64,000 nt of DNA, from the NCBI GenBank assembly GCA_047345645.1, contig JBLEFH010000002.1, one strand, 5' to 3'. The notes under the pieces are model-generated. The model worked only from the letters and a program-made list of their open reading frames with translations, had not been told where the DNA came from and ran no database searches. A program made the position numbers and the translations under genes. The DNA is from JBLEFH01 sp047345645. Lineage in GTDB: Bacteria > Pseudomonadota > Alphaproteobacteria > Rhodobacterales > Rhodobacteraceae. The number at the start of each line of letters is the position of its first letter. Position 1 is the first letter of the stretch. Shown here piece after piece: positions 43,317 through 51,884 of the stretch.

Positions 43317-45020
43317 ATGGTCGAGCAGCCCAAACCCACCGGACGCCAGCAGATCGCCAGCTTTATCACGGCGCGGCGAACCCGTGTCGCGACCAGTTGG
43401 CGCACGGGTTGGCAGGCGGTGCGCGAGCAGGGGCTCGGGCAGGTGCAATTCTGGGTGCTGGCGCTCTTTATCGGGCTGGCCGCCGGGACCTGCGCCATTC
43501 TCTTCCGTATGGGCATTTCGCTTCTGCAACGGACCTTTTACGGCGCGGATGATTACAGCTTGGCGACTGCCGCGGCGGGTCTCGACTGGTGGGTCGTTAT
43601 GCTCATGCCGATCCTTGGCGGGCTGGTGGTGGGGCTGATCCTCACGCGTTTTACCACGGACCAGCGCGTCCGCTCCGTCGCCCATGTGATCGAAGGCGCG
43701 GCGATGCGGGACGGGCGGGTCGAGGCAAAGGCCGGGATCGCCAGCGCGCTGGCCTCGCTGATCACGCTCTCGACAGGCGGCTCGACGGGCCGGGAAGGGC
43801 CGGTGGTGCATATCGCCGGGCTGATCTCGACGCGGATTTCGGACCTCATCCACGCCGATGGCATGACCGCGCGCGACCTTCTCGGCTGCGCCGTCGCGGG
43901 TGCGGTGGCGGCGAGCTTCAATGCCCCGATTGCCGGAGCGCTCTTCGCCCTCGAAGTGATCCTGCGCCATTTCGCCGTCCACGCCTTCGCGCCCATCGTG
44001 ATCTCCGCCGTCGCGGGTGCGGTGATCTCGCGGCTGACCCTGGGCGAAGTGACCGAGTTCGTCCTCGCCCCTCACACCCTCGCATTCTACGTGGAAATCC
44101 CGGCCTTTATGCTGCTCGGCCTCGTCTGCGGAGTGGTGGCCGTGATGATGATGAAAGCGGTGTTCTTCGCCGAAGACGCGGCGAGTGTGGTCACGCAATC
44201 CCTCTCCATCCCCCCATGGGCGCGGCCTGCCATGGCCGGGGCTGTGCTTGGGGTGATCGCGCTTGGCTTCCCCCATATCATCGGCGTCGGCTATGAAACG
44301 ACGACCCGCGCGCTGACCGGGCAACTCCTGATCTGGCAAGCGGTCATCTTCGCCGTCGTCAAGGTGATCGCCGTCGCCGTCACCGTGGGCGGACGGATGG
44401 GCGGCGGCATGTTCTCGCCCTCGCTCATGGTCGGCGCGCTGACGGGCCTCGCCTTCGGCTATATCGCGACGAACCTCTTCCCGACTGTTTCCGGCACCGA
44501 AACCCTCTATGCGCTCGCGGGCATGGGCGCGGTCGCCGCCGCCGTCCTCGGCGCGCCGATCTCCACCGCGCTCATCGTCTTCGAACTCACGGGCGACTGG
44601 CAGACCGGCCTCGCCGTGATGGTCGCCGTCTCTCTCGCCTGCGCGGTCTCGACCCGGCTGGTGGATCGCTCTTTTTTCCTTACCCAACTGGAACGCCGCG
44701 ACGTGCATGTCGCCGCCGGACCGCAGCAATATCTTTTGCAAACCATCTCGGTCGGACGGCTCATGCGCCCGCGCGGCGCGGATAATGGCGCGTCGGACAG
44801 CAAATGCTGGGAGCTGATCGAGCAGGGCGCCTACCTGCGCACCAACGCGACGCTTGAACAGGCCATGCCGCTCTTTAATCAAAGCAAACTCGGCATCATC
44901 CCCATTGTGCGGATCGAGGGGGAGGAAGAGCCGGAACTCCTCGGCGCGGTCTTCGAGGTCGATGCGCTGAAATCGCTCAACCGCGCGCTCTCTGCGATTG
45001 CCCGCGAAGAGCATAGTTAA
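43317..45020 (+). CDS. CLC family chloride channel or Cl-/H+ antiporter
   Basis: 567 residues with a CLC membrane core (about 40-440). Selectivity motifs are clear: GSTGREGPVVH (the external gating Glu), GGGMFSPSLMVGA and GAPISTALIVFELTG. The gating Glu is kept, consistent with an antiporter, but the mechanism needs a second internal Glu that I did not place. The last 110 residues form a soluble region that may hold a degenerate CBS pair. Ends on TAATG with the next gene. Confidence 0.92.
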   Translation: MVEQPKPTGRQQIASFITARRTRVATSWRTGWQAVREQGLGQVQFWVLALFIGLAAGTCAILFRMGISLLQRTFYGADDYSLATAAAGLDWWVVMLMPILGGLVVGLILTRFTTDQRVRSVAHVIEGAAMRDGRVEAKAGIASALASLITLSTGGSTGREGPVVHIAGLISTRISDLIHADGMTARDLLGCAVAGAVAASFNAPIAGALFALEVILRHFAVHAFAPIVISAVAGAVISRLTLGEVTEFVLAPHTLAFYVEIPAFMLLGLVCGVVAVMMMKAVFFAEDAASVVTQSLSIPPWARPAMAGAVLGVIALGFPHIIGVGYETTTRALTGQLLIWQAVIFAVVKVIAVAVTVGGRMGGGMFSPSLMVGALTGLAFGYIATNLFPTVSGTETLYALAGMGAVAAAVLGAPISTALIVFELTGDWQTGLAVMVAVSLACAVSTRLVDRSFFLTQLERRDVHVAAGPQQYLLQTISVGRLMRPRGADNGASDSKCWELIEQGAYLRTNATLEQAMPLFNQSKLGIIPIVRIEGEEEPELLGAVFEVDALKSLNRALSAIAREEHS

Positions 45021-45352
45021 TGGCGCTGCCGGAGCCGCCCTATTACGCCGTCATTTTCAGCAGCGATCTGTCACCGGATGATGCCGGTTACGACAAGATG
45101 GCGGAAGAAATGGCGGCGCTCGCGGCCGCGCAACCGGGGTATCTTGGGATGGAAAGCGTGCGCGGCTCGGATCGGTTTGGCATCACGGTCAGCTATTGGC
45201 GGAGCGAGGCCGATATCGCCGCGTGGAAAGCCGTGATGCGCCACCGCGCGGCGCAAAAGACGGGACAGGCCCGCTGGTATCGGCACTACACCCTTCGCGT
45301 GGCCAAGGTCGAACGCCAATATGAAGGTCCCGAAGGCCGCGACGCCCCTTAA
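45020..45352 (+). CDS. Antibiotic biosynthesis monooxygenase (ABM) domain protein
   Basis: 110 residues with a ferredoxin-like ABM pattern (YYAVIFSSDLS, AAAQPGYLGMESVRG, GITVSYWRSEADIAAWK). These small cofactor-free enzymes or stress proteins act on varied substrates, and annotation to a function is unsafe. Coupled to the CLC gene by a one-base overlap. Its stop lies in a TTAA shared with the convergent M24 peptidase gene. Confidence 0.85.
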   Translation: MALPEPPYYAVIFSSDLSPDDAGYDKMAEEMAALAAAQPGYLGMESVRGSDRFGITVSYWRSEADIAAWKAVMRHRAAQKTGQARWYRHYTLRVAKVERQYEGPEGRDAP

Positions 45353-47133
45353 AGTGGGGCGCAGGCGGTGCGGAGCCAGCCCGTTTCGGCCTCGCCAAGA
45401 TCGGGCGAGAGGGCATCAAAAACCTGTTGGTGATAGGCGTTGAGCCAATCCTTTGCGCTTTGCGGCAGGATCTCCGGGGCGATCATTTTGCGGTCGATGG
45501 GGCAGAGGGTGAGAGTTTCGAATTCCATGAACCCATCTTCGGCCTTATGGATCGCGATCAGGTTCTCGATGCGGATGCCAAAGCGGCCCTCTTCATAATA
45601 GCCCGGCTCGTTCGAGAGGATCATTCCCGGCTCCAGCTTGACCGCGCCGCGCGGGCTGCGGGCGATGCTTTGCGGCCCTTCATGCACCCCCAAAAACGCG
45701 CCGACCCCGTGGCCCGTGCCGTGCGCGTAATCCTTGCCGATCTGCCAGAGCGGCATCCGCGCGATGGCGTCGAGATCGCGGCCCGTGACCCCGTCGGGGA
45801 AGCGCGCTTGCGTCAGGTCGATCATGCCGAGAAGGACGCGGGTGAACGCGTCTTTCGCCTCCGCATCGGTCTCGCCGGTGGCCAGTGTGCGGGTGATGTC
45901 CGTCGTGCCATCGGGATACTGCCCGCCGCTGTCGATCAGAATGACCTCGCCGGGGGTCAGGCTGCGGTTGCTGCTTTCGGTCACGCGGTAATGGACGATC
46001 GCACCGTTCGGGCCGATACCGGAGATGGTCTCGAAAGAGATGTCCTGCAGCGTGTTGCTTTCGCGGCGGAAGCCTTCCAGCACCTCGACCAGCTTGATTT
46101 CCGTGACCTCGTCGCCCGCCTCCAGCGCCGTGTCGAGCCAGTGGAGGAAGCGCACCATCGCCACGCCGTCCCGCTTGTGGGCCGCGCGCGCACCGTCAAG
46201 CTCCGCTTCGGTCTTGCGGGCTTTCATGGCGATGCAGGGATCGCCTGCCTCGACCGTCTCGGCGTCAATGGCTTGCGCGAGTTTGTAGGGCGTGAGGTCC
46301 GGGTCGATCTGCACCTTGCCCTTGAGTTGGCTCAACGCGGCCACGAGTTCGGAGGGCCGCGCGGGCGCAACGTCGCTCCCCAGATGTGCGTCGATTTCGG
46401 GCGTCAGCTTGCCCTCGTCGATGAAGAGCTCCACCCGCCCGCTGCTGTGCAGGATCGCAAAGCAGAGCGCCACCGGCGTGCGCGGGATATCGCCGCCGCG
46501 GATGTTGAGAAGCCACGCAATCGAATCCGGCTGAGTGAGCAGCACGGCGTCGATCCCGTCCTCCTCAAGCTGGCTGCCGATGGTCTCGCGTTTTTCCTGA
46601 TGGCTCAGCCCGGCGAGATCCTGCGGCTGGATGCGCAAGGGTGTGACCGGCGCGGCGGGCTGATCGTCCCAGATCATATCGACCGGGTTGCGCACCGGCA
46701 TCAGCTTGATGTCATGCGCCTCAAGCGCCTTGCCGAGGCCGCGCACTTCGGAGAGCACATGCAGCCACGGATCGAAACCGACCACGCCGCCATCGGGCAG
46801 ATGCTCCGAGAGCCAGTCCGAGGGTTTGCACTGGCCAAGTTTGCCGAAAGTCACCAGATCGGGGTCCGACTGTTTCGGGGCCTGAAGCGTATAGCGCCCG
46901 TCCACAAAGAGGATCGCATCGCCCTGCGTGACAATCGCCAGACCCGCCGAGCCGGTGAAGCCGGTGACATAGGCCAGCCGCTCGTCGCGCTCGGCCACAT
47001 TCTCGCCCTGATGCGCATCGCCGCGCGGGATCAGGAACCCGTCGAGCCCCAGCCCCTCCATTTCCTCGCGCAAGGCCGAAAGGCGCGGGCCGACATTGGC
47101 GGGATTGCTGCGGTCGTCAAAGCGTTGGAACAT
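45349..47133 (-). CDS. Xaa-Pro aminopeptidase (M24B family)
   Basis: 594 residues, three-domain aminopeptidase P form. Two creatinase-like N-terminal domains (1-310) are followed by the catalytic pita-bread domain. Metal ligands are visible in LIDSGGQYPDGTTDITRT (two Asp), GHGVGAFLGVHEGP (His) and SNEPGYYEEGRFGIRIENL (Glu pair). It probably trims Pro-containing peptides in the cytoplasm. Transcribed toward the ABM gene with a shared TTAA stop. Confidence 0.94.
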   Translation of the reverse strand: MFQRFDDRSNPANVGPRLSALREEMEGLGLDGFLIPRGDAHQGENVAERDERLAYVTGFTGSAGLAIVTQGDAILFVDGRYTLQAPKQSDPDLVTFGKLGQCKPSDWLSEHLPDGGVVGFDPWLHVLSEVRGLGKALEAHDIKLMPVRNPVDMIWDDQPAAPVTPLRIQPQDLAGLSHQEKRETIGSQLEEDGIDAVLLTQPDSIAWLLNIRGGDIPRTPVALCFAILHSSGRVELFIDEGKLTPEIDAHLGSDVAPARPSELVAALSQLKGKVQIDPDLTPYKLAQAIDAETVEAGDPCIAMKARKTEAELDGARAAHKRDGVAMVRFLHWLDTALEAGDEVTEIKLVEVLEGFRRESNTLQDISFETISGIGPNGAIVHYRVTESSNRSLTPGEVILIDSGGQYPDGTTDITRTLATGETDAEAKDAFTRVLLGMIDLTQARFPDGVTGRDLDAIARMPLWQIGKDYAHGTGHGVGAFLGVHEGPQSIARSPRGAVKLEPGMILSNEPGYYEEGRFGIRIENLIAIHKAEDGFMEFETLTLCPIDRKMIAPEILPQSAKDWLNAYHQQVFDALSPDLGEAETGWLRTACAPL

Positions 47134-47230
47134 CGTGGATCACCAAATTGGGAAAGGACTTTTCGATCATCAGAACAGGTTATAGGTTTAGAAAGAACCG
47201 TAAACAGGGAAATGTTTTCAAGGCGGGGCT

Positions 47231-47500
47231 ATGACGCGGATCGTCGCCATATTGTTCATCCTTGCGGGCCTTTGGAAGGGCTGGCTGGATTATGCCGATA
47301 CGCTGGCGGAGGGCTATGCGCTGCGCTTCGACCGGATCGGCGAGGTCGTCTATGACCTTGCGCCCGCCTTGCTCGAAGGCTTGGGCGATCAACGCTGGAT
47401 CGGGCCGGTGCTGGAATTGCCGCTCGCGCCGATTCTGCTGGTGATCGGGTTCCTGCTGCTGATCCTGCGCTCGCGTCGCCGCAATATCTTTCGCCGTTAA
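47231..47500 (+). CDS. Small two-TM membrane protein of unknown function
   Basis: 89 residues: one hydrophobic helix at 3-16, a middle region (LRFDRIGEVVYDLAPALLEGLG) and a strong C-terminal TM helix (about 66-82) followed by RSRRRNIFRR. Not recognised. It lies 97 bases from the divergent peptidase gene and has a TTAA stop shared with the convergent thioesterase gene. Confidence 0.65.
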   Translation: MTRIVAILFILAGLWKGWLDYADTLAEGYALRFDRIGEVVYDLAPALLEGLGDQRWIGPVLELPLAPILLVIGFLLLILRSRRRNIFRR

Positions 47501-47922
47501 GCGCCGACGCGGTTGATGGTGCCTTGCGCCAGCGCGCAGAGCTTTTCGGCCCCGTCCTTCTCCGCATAAATCTCGCAGCGCGAGACCGCTTGCCGCTTGC
47601 CCGCATGGGTGCTGGCCCGCGCGATGAGCCGCTCGCCGATGGCGGGGCGCAGATAGTTAATCTTGAACTCGGAGGTCACGACATTGTCGCCGCCAAGGGC
47701 AATGCCGCCGGTAAAAGCCAGCCCGATATCGGCCAGCGCTGCGACGAGGCCACCATGGGCGAAACCGTGCTGCTGCTGATGATGATGCTCCAGCGGGATG
47801 GCGACGGTGATGTTCTCCGCGGTCACTTCCAGCACCTCCGCGCCGATCAGCCGGCTGAAGGGCTGGCGCGCGATCACGTCATTGGCGAAGGCCATGAGGT
47901 CTTGCGTCGTTTCCACCATCAC
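47497..47922 (-). CDS. PaaI-type thioesterase (hotdog fold)
   Basis: 141 residues, single hotdog domain with the HGFAHGGLVAALADIGLAF active-site helix (family motif HGG). Hydrolyses acyl-CoA thioesters, likely aryl- or short-chain; the substrate is unknown. Overlaps cobT by 4 bases and may be the last gene of the cobS-cobT operon. Confidence 0.9.
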   Translation of the reverse strand: MMVETTQDLMAFANDVIARQPFSRLIGAEVLEVTAENITVAIPLEHHHQQQHGFAHGGLVAALADIGLAFTGGIALGGDNVVTSEFKINYLRPAIGERLIARASTHAGKRQAVSRCEIYAEKDGAEKLCALAQGTINRVGA

Positions 47923-49754
47923 ACACCCTCCGCATCGAAGAGCGCCGCAAGCTGCTCGGTCATCGCGCCGGCGAGTTGCTCCACATCGGTGATCGTCACG
48001 GCGCGGCGGTAATAACGCGTCACGTCATGGCCGATGCCGATCGCGTTGAGCTCCACCGAACTGCGCTTCTCGATCATCTCGATCACGTCTCGCAGATTCC
48101 GCTCCAGATAGTTGGCCGGATTGACGGAGAGCGTGGAATCGTCCACCGGCGCGCCGTCGGAGATGACCATCAGGATCTTGCGCTGCTCGCTCCGTGCGCG
48201 CAGGCGGCGATGCGCCCATTCGAGGGCCTCGCCGTCGATATTTTCCTTGAGCAAACCTTCTTTCATCATCAGCCCCAGATTGGGCCGCGCCCGCCGCCAG
48301 GGGGTGTCCGCGCTTTTATAGATGATATGGCGCAGATCGTTGAGCCGGCCGGGCGTCGCCGGGCGTTCCGCCTCCAGCCATGTCTCGCGGGATTTGCCGC
48401 CCTTCCAGGCGCGGGTGGTGAAGCCGAGGATTTCGCATTTCACCTGACAGCGCTCCAACGTGCGCGCCATCACATCCGCGCAGATCGCGGCAATCGAGAT
48501 CGGCCGCCCGCGCATGGAGCCGGAATTGTCCAACAGAAGGGTGACCACCGTGTCGCGGAATTCCACGTCTTTTTCGACCTTGAAAGACAGCGGCAGGGTG
48601 GGGTTCGCGATCACCCGCGCGAGGCGGCCTGCGTCGAGCAGGCCCTCATCCATATCGAATTGCCAACTGCGGTTCTGTTGCGCCTGAAGGCGGCGTTGCA
48701 GGCGGTTGGCGAGGCGGTTGACCGCGCCCTTCACCGGCTCCAATTGCTGGTCGAGATAGTGACGCAGGCGGATAAGCTCCTGCGGATCGGCCAATTCTTC
48801 CGCTTTAACAATCTCGTCGAAGGCTTTGGTAAATATCTTGTAATCCGGTGTGGCCTCGCTGTCCGGTGCCGCGGGTTGCTCCTGCGGTGCCTCCGCGTCA
48901 TCACCATCGGCGGGCGAGCCTTCGGAAAGCTCATCCTCGTCCTGCGCAATCGTCGCTTCGGCGGCGGAGGAGCTGTCCTCCTCCTCGGCCTGCTCATTCG
49001 GGCTCTCGTCGAACTGCTCGTCCGCTTCCTCCTCGCCGCGCCCCTGATTGTCGTCATTGGCGTCCTCGGGCGAGTCCTCCGGCGGGGTGTCATCCTCGGT
49101 CGGATCATCGGGATCTTCGCCAAGCTGGTCGCCATAGCCAAGGTCGCGGATAATGTCGCGGGCGAGCCGCGCGAAGGCTTCCTGATCGCCCAGCACATTG
49201 TCGATATGATCGAACCGCCCTGCAATCTGCGCGTCCAGATAATCGCGCCACAGATCCACCGCCTGACCCGCCGCACCGGGCAGCTTCCGGCCCGTAGCCT
49301 GCTCGCGCATGTAAAAGCCCGCCGCCACATCGAGCGGGATATCGGTCATATTGCTGGCTTTGTCATAGCCAGCGGATTCGGCGCGCTCGGCATGGATCGT
49401 CTCGATATTGCGGGCCGCGCCCGGCATGGCGCGCGCGCCCGTCGCCTCGATCCGCGCTTGCTCCAGCGACTCATGCAAAGCCTGCGCCATCTCGCCATCG
49501 GGGGCAAAACGGGCATGAAGCGCCGCGTCGTGGAAGCGGCGGCGCAGGGCGAAACTGTCCGACATGCCGCGCGCCCGCAGCACCTCCGCCCGCGTCATGC
49601 GCCGCGAGATTTGCGGGAGCCGCGCATTCTCACGGGTCAAACCCGGCGGGTCCGCCGAATAGGAGACGGTGAGATCGCGATCCGCCGCCAGCGCCTTGGT
49701 CGCCCCGGTAAGCGCCTTTTTGAACGGGTCGGCAGGGTTGTCAGATTTGGTCAC
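47919..49754 (-). CDS. cobT: Cobaltochelatase subunit CobT
   Basis: 611 residues. An N-terminal helical domain, a long Asp/Glu-rich disordered middle (about 205-300) and a C-terminal von Willebrand A domain with MIDAS motif D409-N-S-G-S-M. With CobS (AAA+) it powers CobN in inserting cobalt into hydrogenobyrinic acid diamide in aerobic B12 synthesis; CobN is not in the window. Overlaps the thioesterase gene by 4 bases. Confidence 0.96.
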   Translation of the reverse strand: MTKSDNPADPFKKALTGATKALAADRDLTVSYSADPPGLTRENARLPQISRRMTRAEVLRARGMSDSFALRRRFHDAALHARFAPDGEMAQALHESLEQARIEATGARAMPGAARNIETIHAERAESAGYDKASNMTDIPLDVAAGFYMREQATGRKLPGAAGQAVDLWRDYLDAQIAGRFDHIDNVLGDQEAFARLARDIIRDLGYGDQLGEDPDDPTEDDTPPEDSPEDANDDNQGRGEEEADEQFDESPNEQAEEEDSSSAAEATIAQDEDELSEGSPADGDDAEAPQEQPAAPDSEATPDYKIFTKAFDEIVKAEELADPQELIRLRHYLDQQLEPVKGAVNRLANRLQRRLQAQQNRSWQFDMDEGLLDAGRLARVIANPTLPLSFKVEKDVEFRDTVVTLLLDNSGSMRGRPISIAAICADVMARTLERCQVKCEILGFTTRAWKGGKSRETWLEAERPATPGRLNDLRHIIYKSADTPWRRARPNLGLMMKEGLLKENIDGEALEWAHRRLRARSEQRKILMVISDGAPVDDSTLSVNPANYLERNLRDVIEMIEKRSSVELNAIGIGHDVTRYYRRAVTITDVEQLAGAMTEQLAALFDAEGV

Positions 49755-49838
49755 GACGCCTCCAATTGCGCGCTTCAGTGAGGCCGCGCATCCCTAGCCT
49801 AAGCCAGCGCGAAACGGGTGCCAAGCACCCGGCGCGGC

Positions 49839-50279
49839 TTACATCGCGGCGAGAAGGGAGCGCTGGTAGTAAGGGGTGCAGTCGTCGAGCAGCTTGCCCA
49901 TGCCCTCACCTTCGGGGGTAGCTTCGGCCGCAGCGGCGCCGCTTTCCTTCTCCACCGTCAGCATGGTTTCCAGCATCGGATAGGCCGCGTAATAGGCAGA
50001 GCGCCGCGCGGCCATCAGCGTTTCTTCGTCGAGATCACCGGCAATGCGCATCATGGCCTGATCCTGCGGTCCGAGATATTCGTCGCGCGGCTCGGGGCCG
50101 GGGACGCCAAGTTTTTCGCCGACATCATAGGTCGCGCGGAGCATTTCGGTGCAGGAAATCGCGGTGGTCTGCTCGTCGGTGAGATCCATCTCCGCGATGG
50201 ACTGCGTCGGCGCGGGCGTCTCACAAGCGGCGAGGGCGACCAGCGCGAAAAGCGGGGTCAGGGCTTTGATTGTCTTCAT
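49839..50279 (-). CDS. Unknown lipoprotein gene between cobS and cobT
   Basis: 146 residues with a lipoprotein signal (LFALVALAAC, lipid Cys at about 19) and an otherwise unrecognised acidic domain with two more Cys (TTAISCTEML, LLDDCTPYY) that could form a disulfide. It starts on the cobS stop (4-base overlap) and is followed by an 84-base gap before cobT. No link to cobalamin synthesis is known to me. Confidence 0.75.
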   Translation of the reverse strand: MKTIKALTPLFALVALAACETPAPTQSIAEMDLTDEQTTAISCTEMLRATYDVGEKLGVPGPEPRDEYLGPQDQAMMRIAGDLDEETLMAARRSAYYAAYPMLETMLTVEKESGAAAAEATPEGEGMGKLLDDCTPYYQRSLLAAM

Positions 50280-51238
50280 CCGAGGCTCACATTGGCTGCG
50301 CTTTCGGGCAGCTCTTCATCGAAGCAACGCTGGTAGAATTCCGCCACGGTCTGGCGCTCCAACTCGTCGCATTTGTTGAGGAAAGTCAGGCGGAAGGCAA
50401 AGCCGACATCGCCGAAGATCCGCGCATTACGGGCCCATGCAATACAGGTCCTCGGGCTCATCACGGTGGAAATATCGCCGTTCATGAAGGCGTTCCGGGT
50501 GAGATCCGCGACCGTGACCATCTGGCTAATGACCTTGCGGCCTTCATCATCGGCATAGGTCGGGTTCTTCGAGAGAACGATTCCGACCTCGTCGTCATGG
50601 GGCAGATAGTTGAGCGTGACGACCAGCGACCAGCGGTCCATCTGGCCCTGGTTGATCTGCTGGGTGCCGTGATAGAGGCCCGTCGTGTCGCCGAGGCCGA
50701 CCGTGTTCGATGTGGCAAACAGGCGGAAGGACGGATGCGGCGTGATCACCTCGTTCTGGTCCAGAAGGGTCAGCTTGCCCTCGGCTTCCAGAACACGCTG
50801 GATAACGAACATCACATCGGCCCGGCCCGCATCATATTCGTCGAAGATGATCGCGCAGGGATTGCGCAGCGCCCAAGGTAGGATTCCGTCCTGAAATTCC
50901 GTGACTTGCAGACCGTCCTTCAACTTGATCACATCCTTGCCGATCAGGTCGATCCGGCTGACATGACTGTCGAGATTGACCCGCACGCTCGGCCAGTTCA
51001 GCCGCGCGGCGATCTGTTCGATATGGGTCGATTTCCCGGTGCCGTGATACCCCTGCACCATGACCCGCAGATTGTGCTGAAACCCGGCGAGAATCGCGAG
51101 GGTGGTGTCACGGTCGAAAAGATAGCTGTCGTCACGGGCAGGAACGCGCTCCGTCACATCGGCAAATCCGCGCACGGTCTGATCGCTGTCGATGCCGAAC
51201 ACATCGCGGACGGAGAGTTCTACGCTCGGTAAATCCAT
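50276..51238 (-). CDS. cobS: Cobaltochelatase subunit CobS (AAA+ ATPase)
   Basis: 320 residues from MDLPSVELSVRDVFG (GGAGG six bases upstream; 12 open codons further up are rejected). MoxR-like AAA+ with Walker A GYHGTGKST (63-71), Walker B AIIFDEYDAG and sensor 1 FRLFATSNTVG. Energises cobalt insertion with CobT and CobN. Confidence 0.97.
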   Translation of the reverse strand: MDLPSVELSVRDVFGIDSDQTVRGFADVTERVPARDDSYLFDRDTTLAILAGFQHNLRVMVQGYHGTGKSTHIEQIAARLNWPSVRVNLDSHVSRIDLIGKDVIKLKDGLQVTEFQDGILPWALRNPCAIIFDEYDAGRADVMFVIQRVLEAEGKLTLLDQNEVITPHPSFRLFATSNTVGLGDTTGLYHGTQQINQGQMDRWSLVVTLNYLPHDDEVGIVLSKNPTYADDEGRKVISQMVTVADLTRNAFMNGDISTVMSPRTCIAWARNARIFGDVGFAFRLTFLNKCDELERQTVAEFYQRCFDEELPESAANVSLG

Positions 51239-51307
51239 GGGGCCTCCGGGGGTTGTCGAAACCTTGTGGACCATGCTGCGGAAGGGTGCAACCCCGCCCT
51301 TGCGGCG

Positions 51308-51766
51308 TCAGCTTTCCTTGACCGTTTCCATCGCGACGAAGGTGGTTGTGTGGGAGACATGCGGCATGGCGGAGAGGGTTTCGCCCAAGAAACGCCGGAA
51401 CCCCGCGATATGAGCGGTGCGGACCTTTAGGAGATAGTCGTAACCACCTGCGATCATGTGACATTCCTCGATCTCGCGCGTTTCGCGGGCGGCTTTGGAG
51501 AACGCATCCAGCGCCTCGGAGCGGGTGTCCGTCAGCGAGACCTGCACGAAGGCCACATGGCCCGCGCCGAGTTTGGTGTGGTCGAGAATTGCGGTGTAGC
51601 CCTTGATGAATCCGCCCGCTTCGAGCTTCTTGACCCGTGCCTGCACCGGGGTTTTCGAGAGCCCCACCGTGTCCGCCAGCGCGGCCATGGAGAGTCGCCC
51701 GTCGCGGGTTAGCGCGGCGAGGATCTTGCGGTCGATCCGGTCAAGCGGGTTCTCATTCTCATCCAT
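51308..51766 (-). CDS. Lrp/AsnC family regulator, divergent from putA (PutR-like)
   Basis: 152 residues: winged HTH (IDRKILAALTRDGRLSMAALADTVGLS, about 9-35) and RAM ligand-binding domain (ECHMIAGGYDYLLKVR). Divergent Lrp-type genes beside putA usually encode PutR, which activates putA in response to proline (Agrobacterium, Rhodobacter). The 118-base gap to putA would hold its sites. Confidence 0.9.
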   Translation of the reverse strand: MDENENPLDRIDRKILAALTRDGRLSMAALADTVGLSKTPVQARVKKLEAGGFIKGYTAILDHTKLGAGHVAFVQVSLTDTRSEALDAFSKAARETREIEECHMIAGGYDYLLKVRTAHIAGFRRFLGETLSAMPHVSHTTTFVAMETVKES

Positions 51767-51884
51767 CGCAGAACGATAGTGCGAAAAAGCGGTTAAGAAC
51801 AGTCCGATTGCGCTGCCGATTGGATCATTTCAGACCATCCGCTGTCGCGATTTTGTGTCATGGTGGCGGGAAAGGGAGGCGCTC

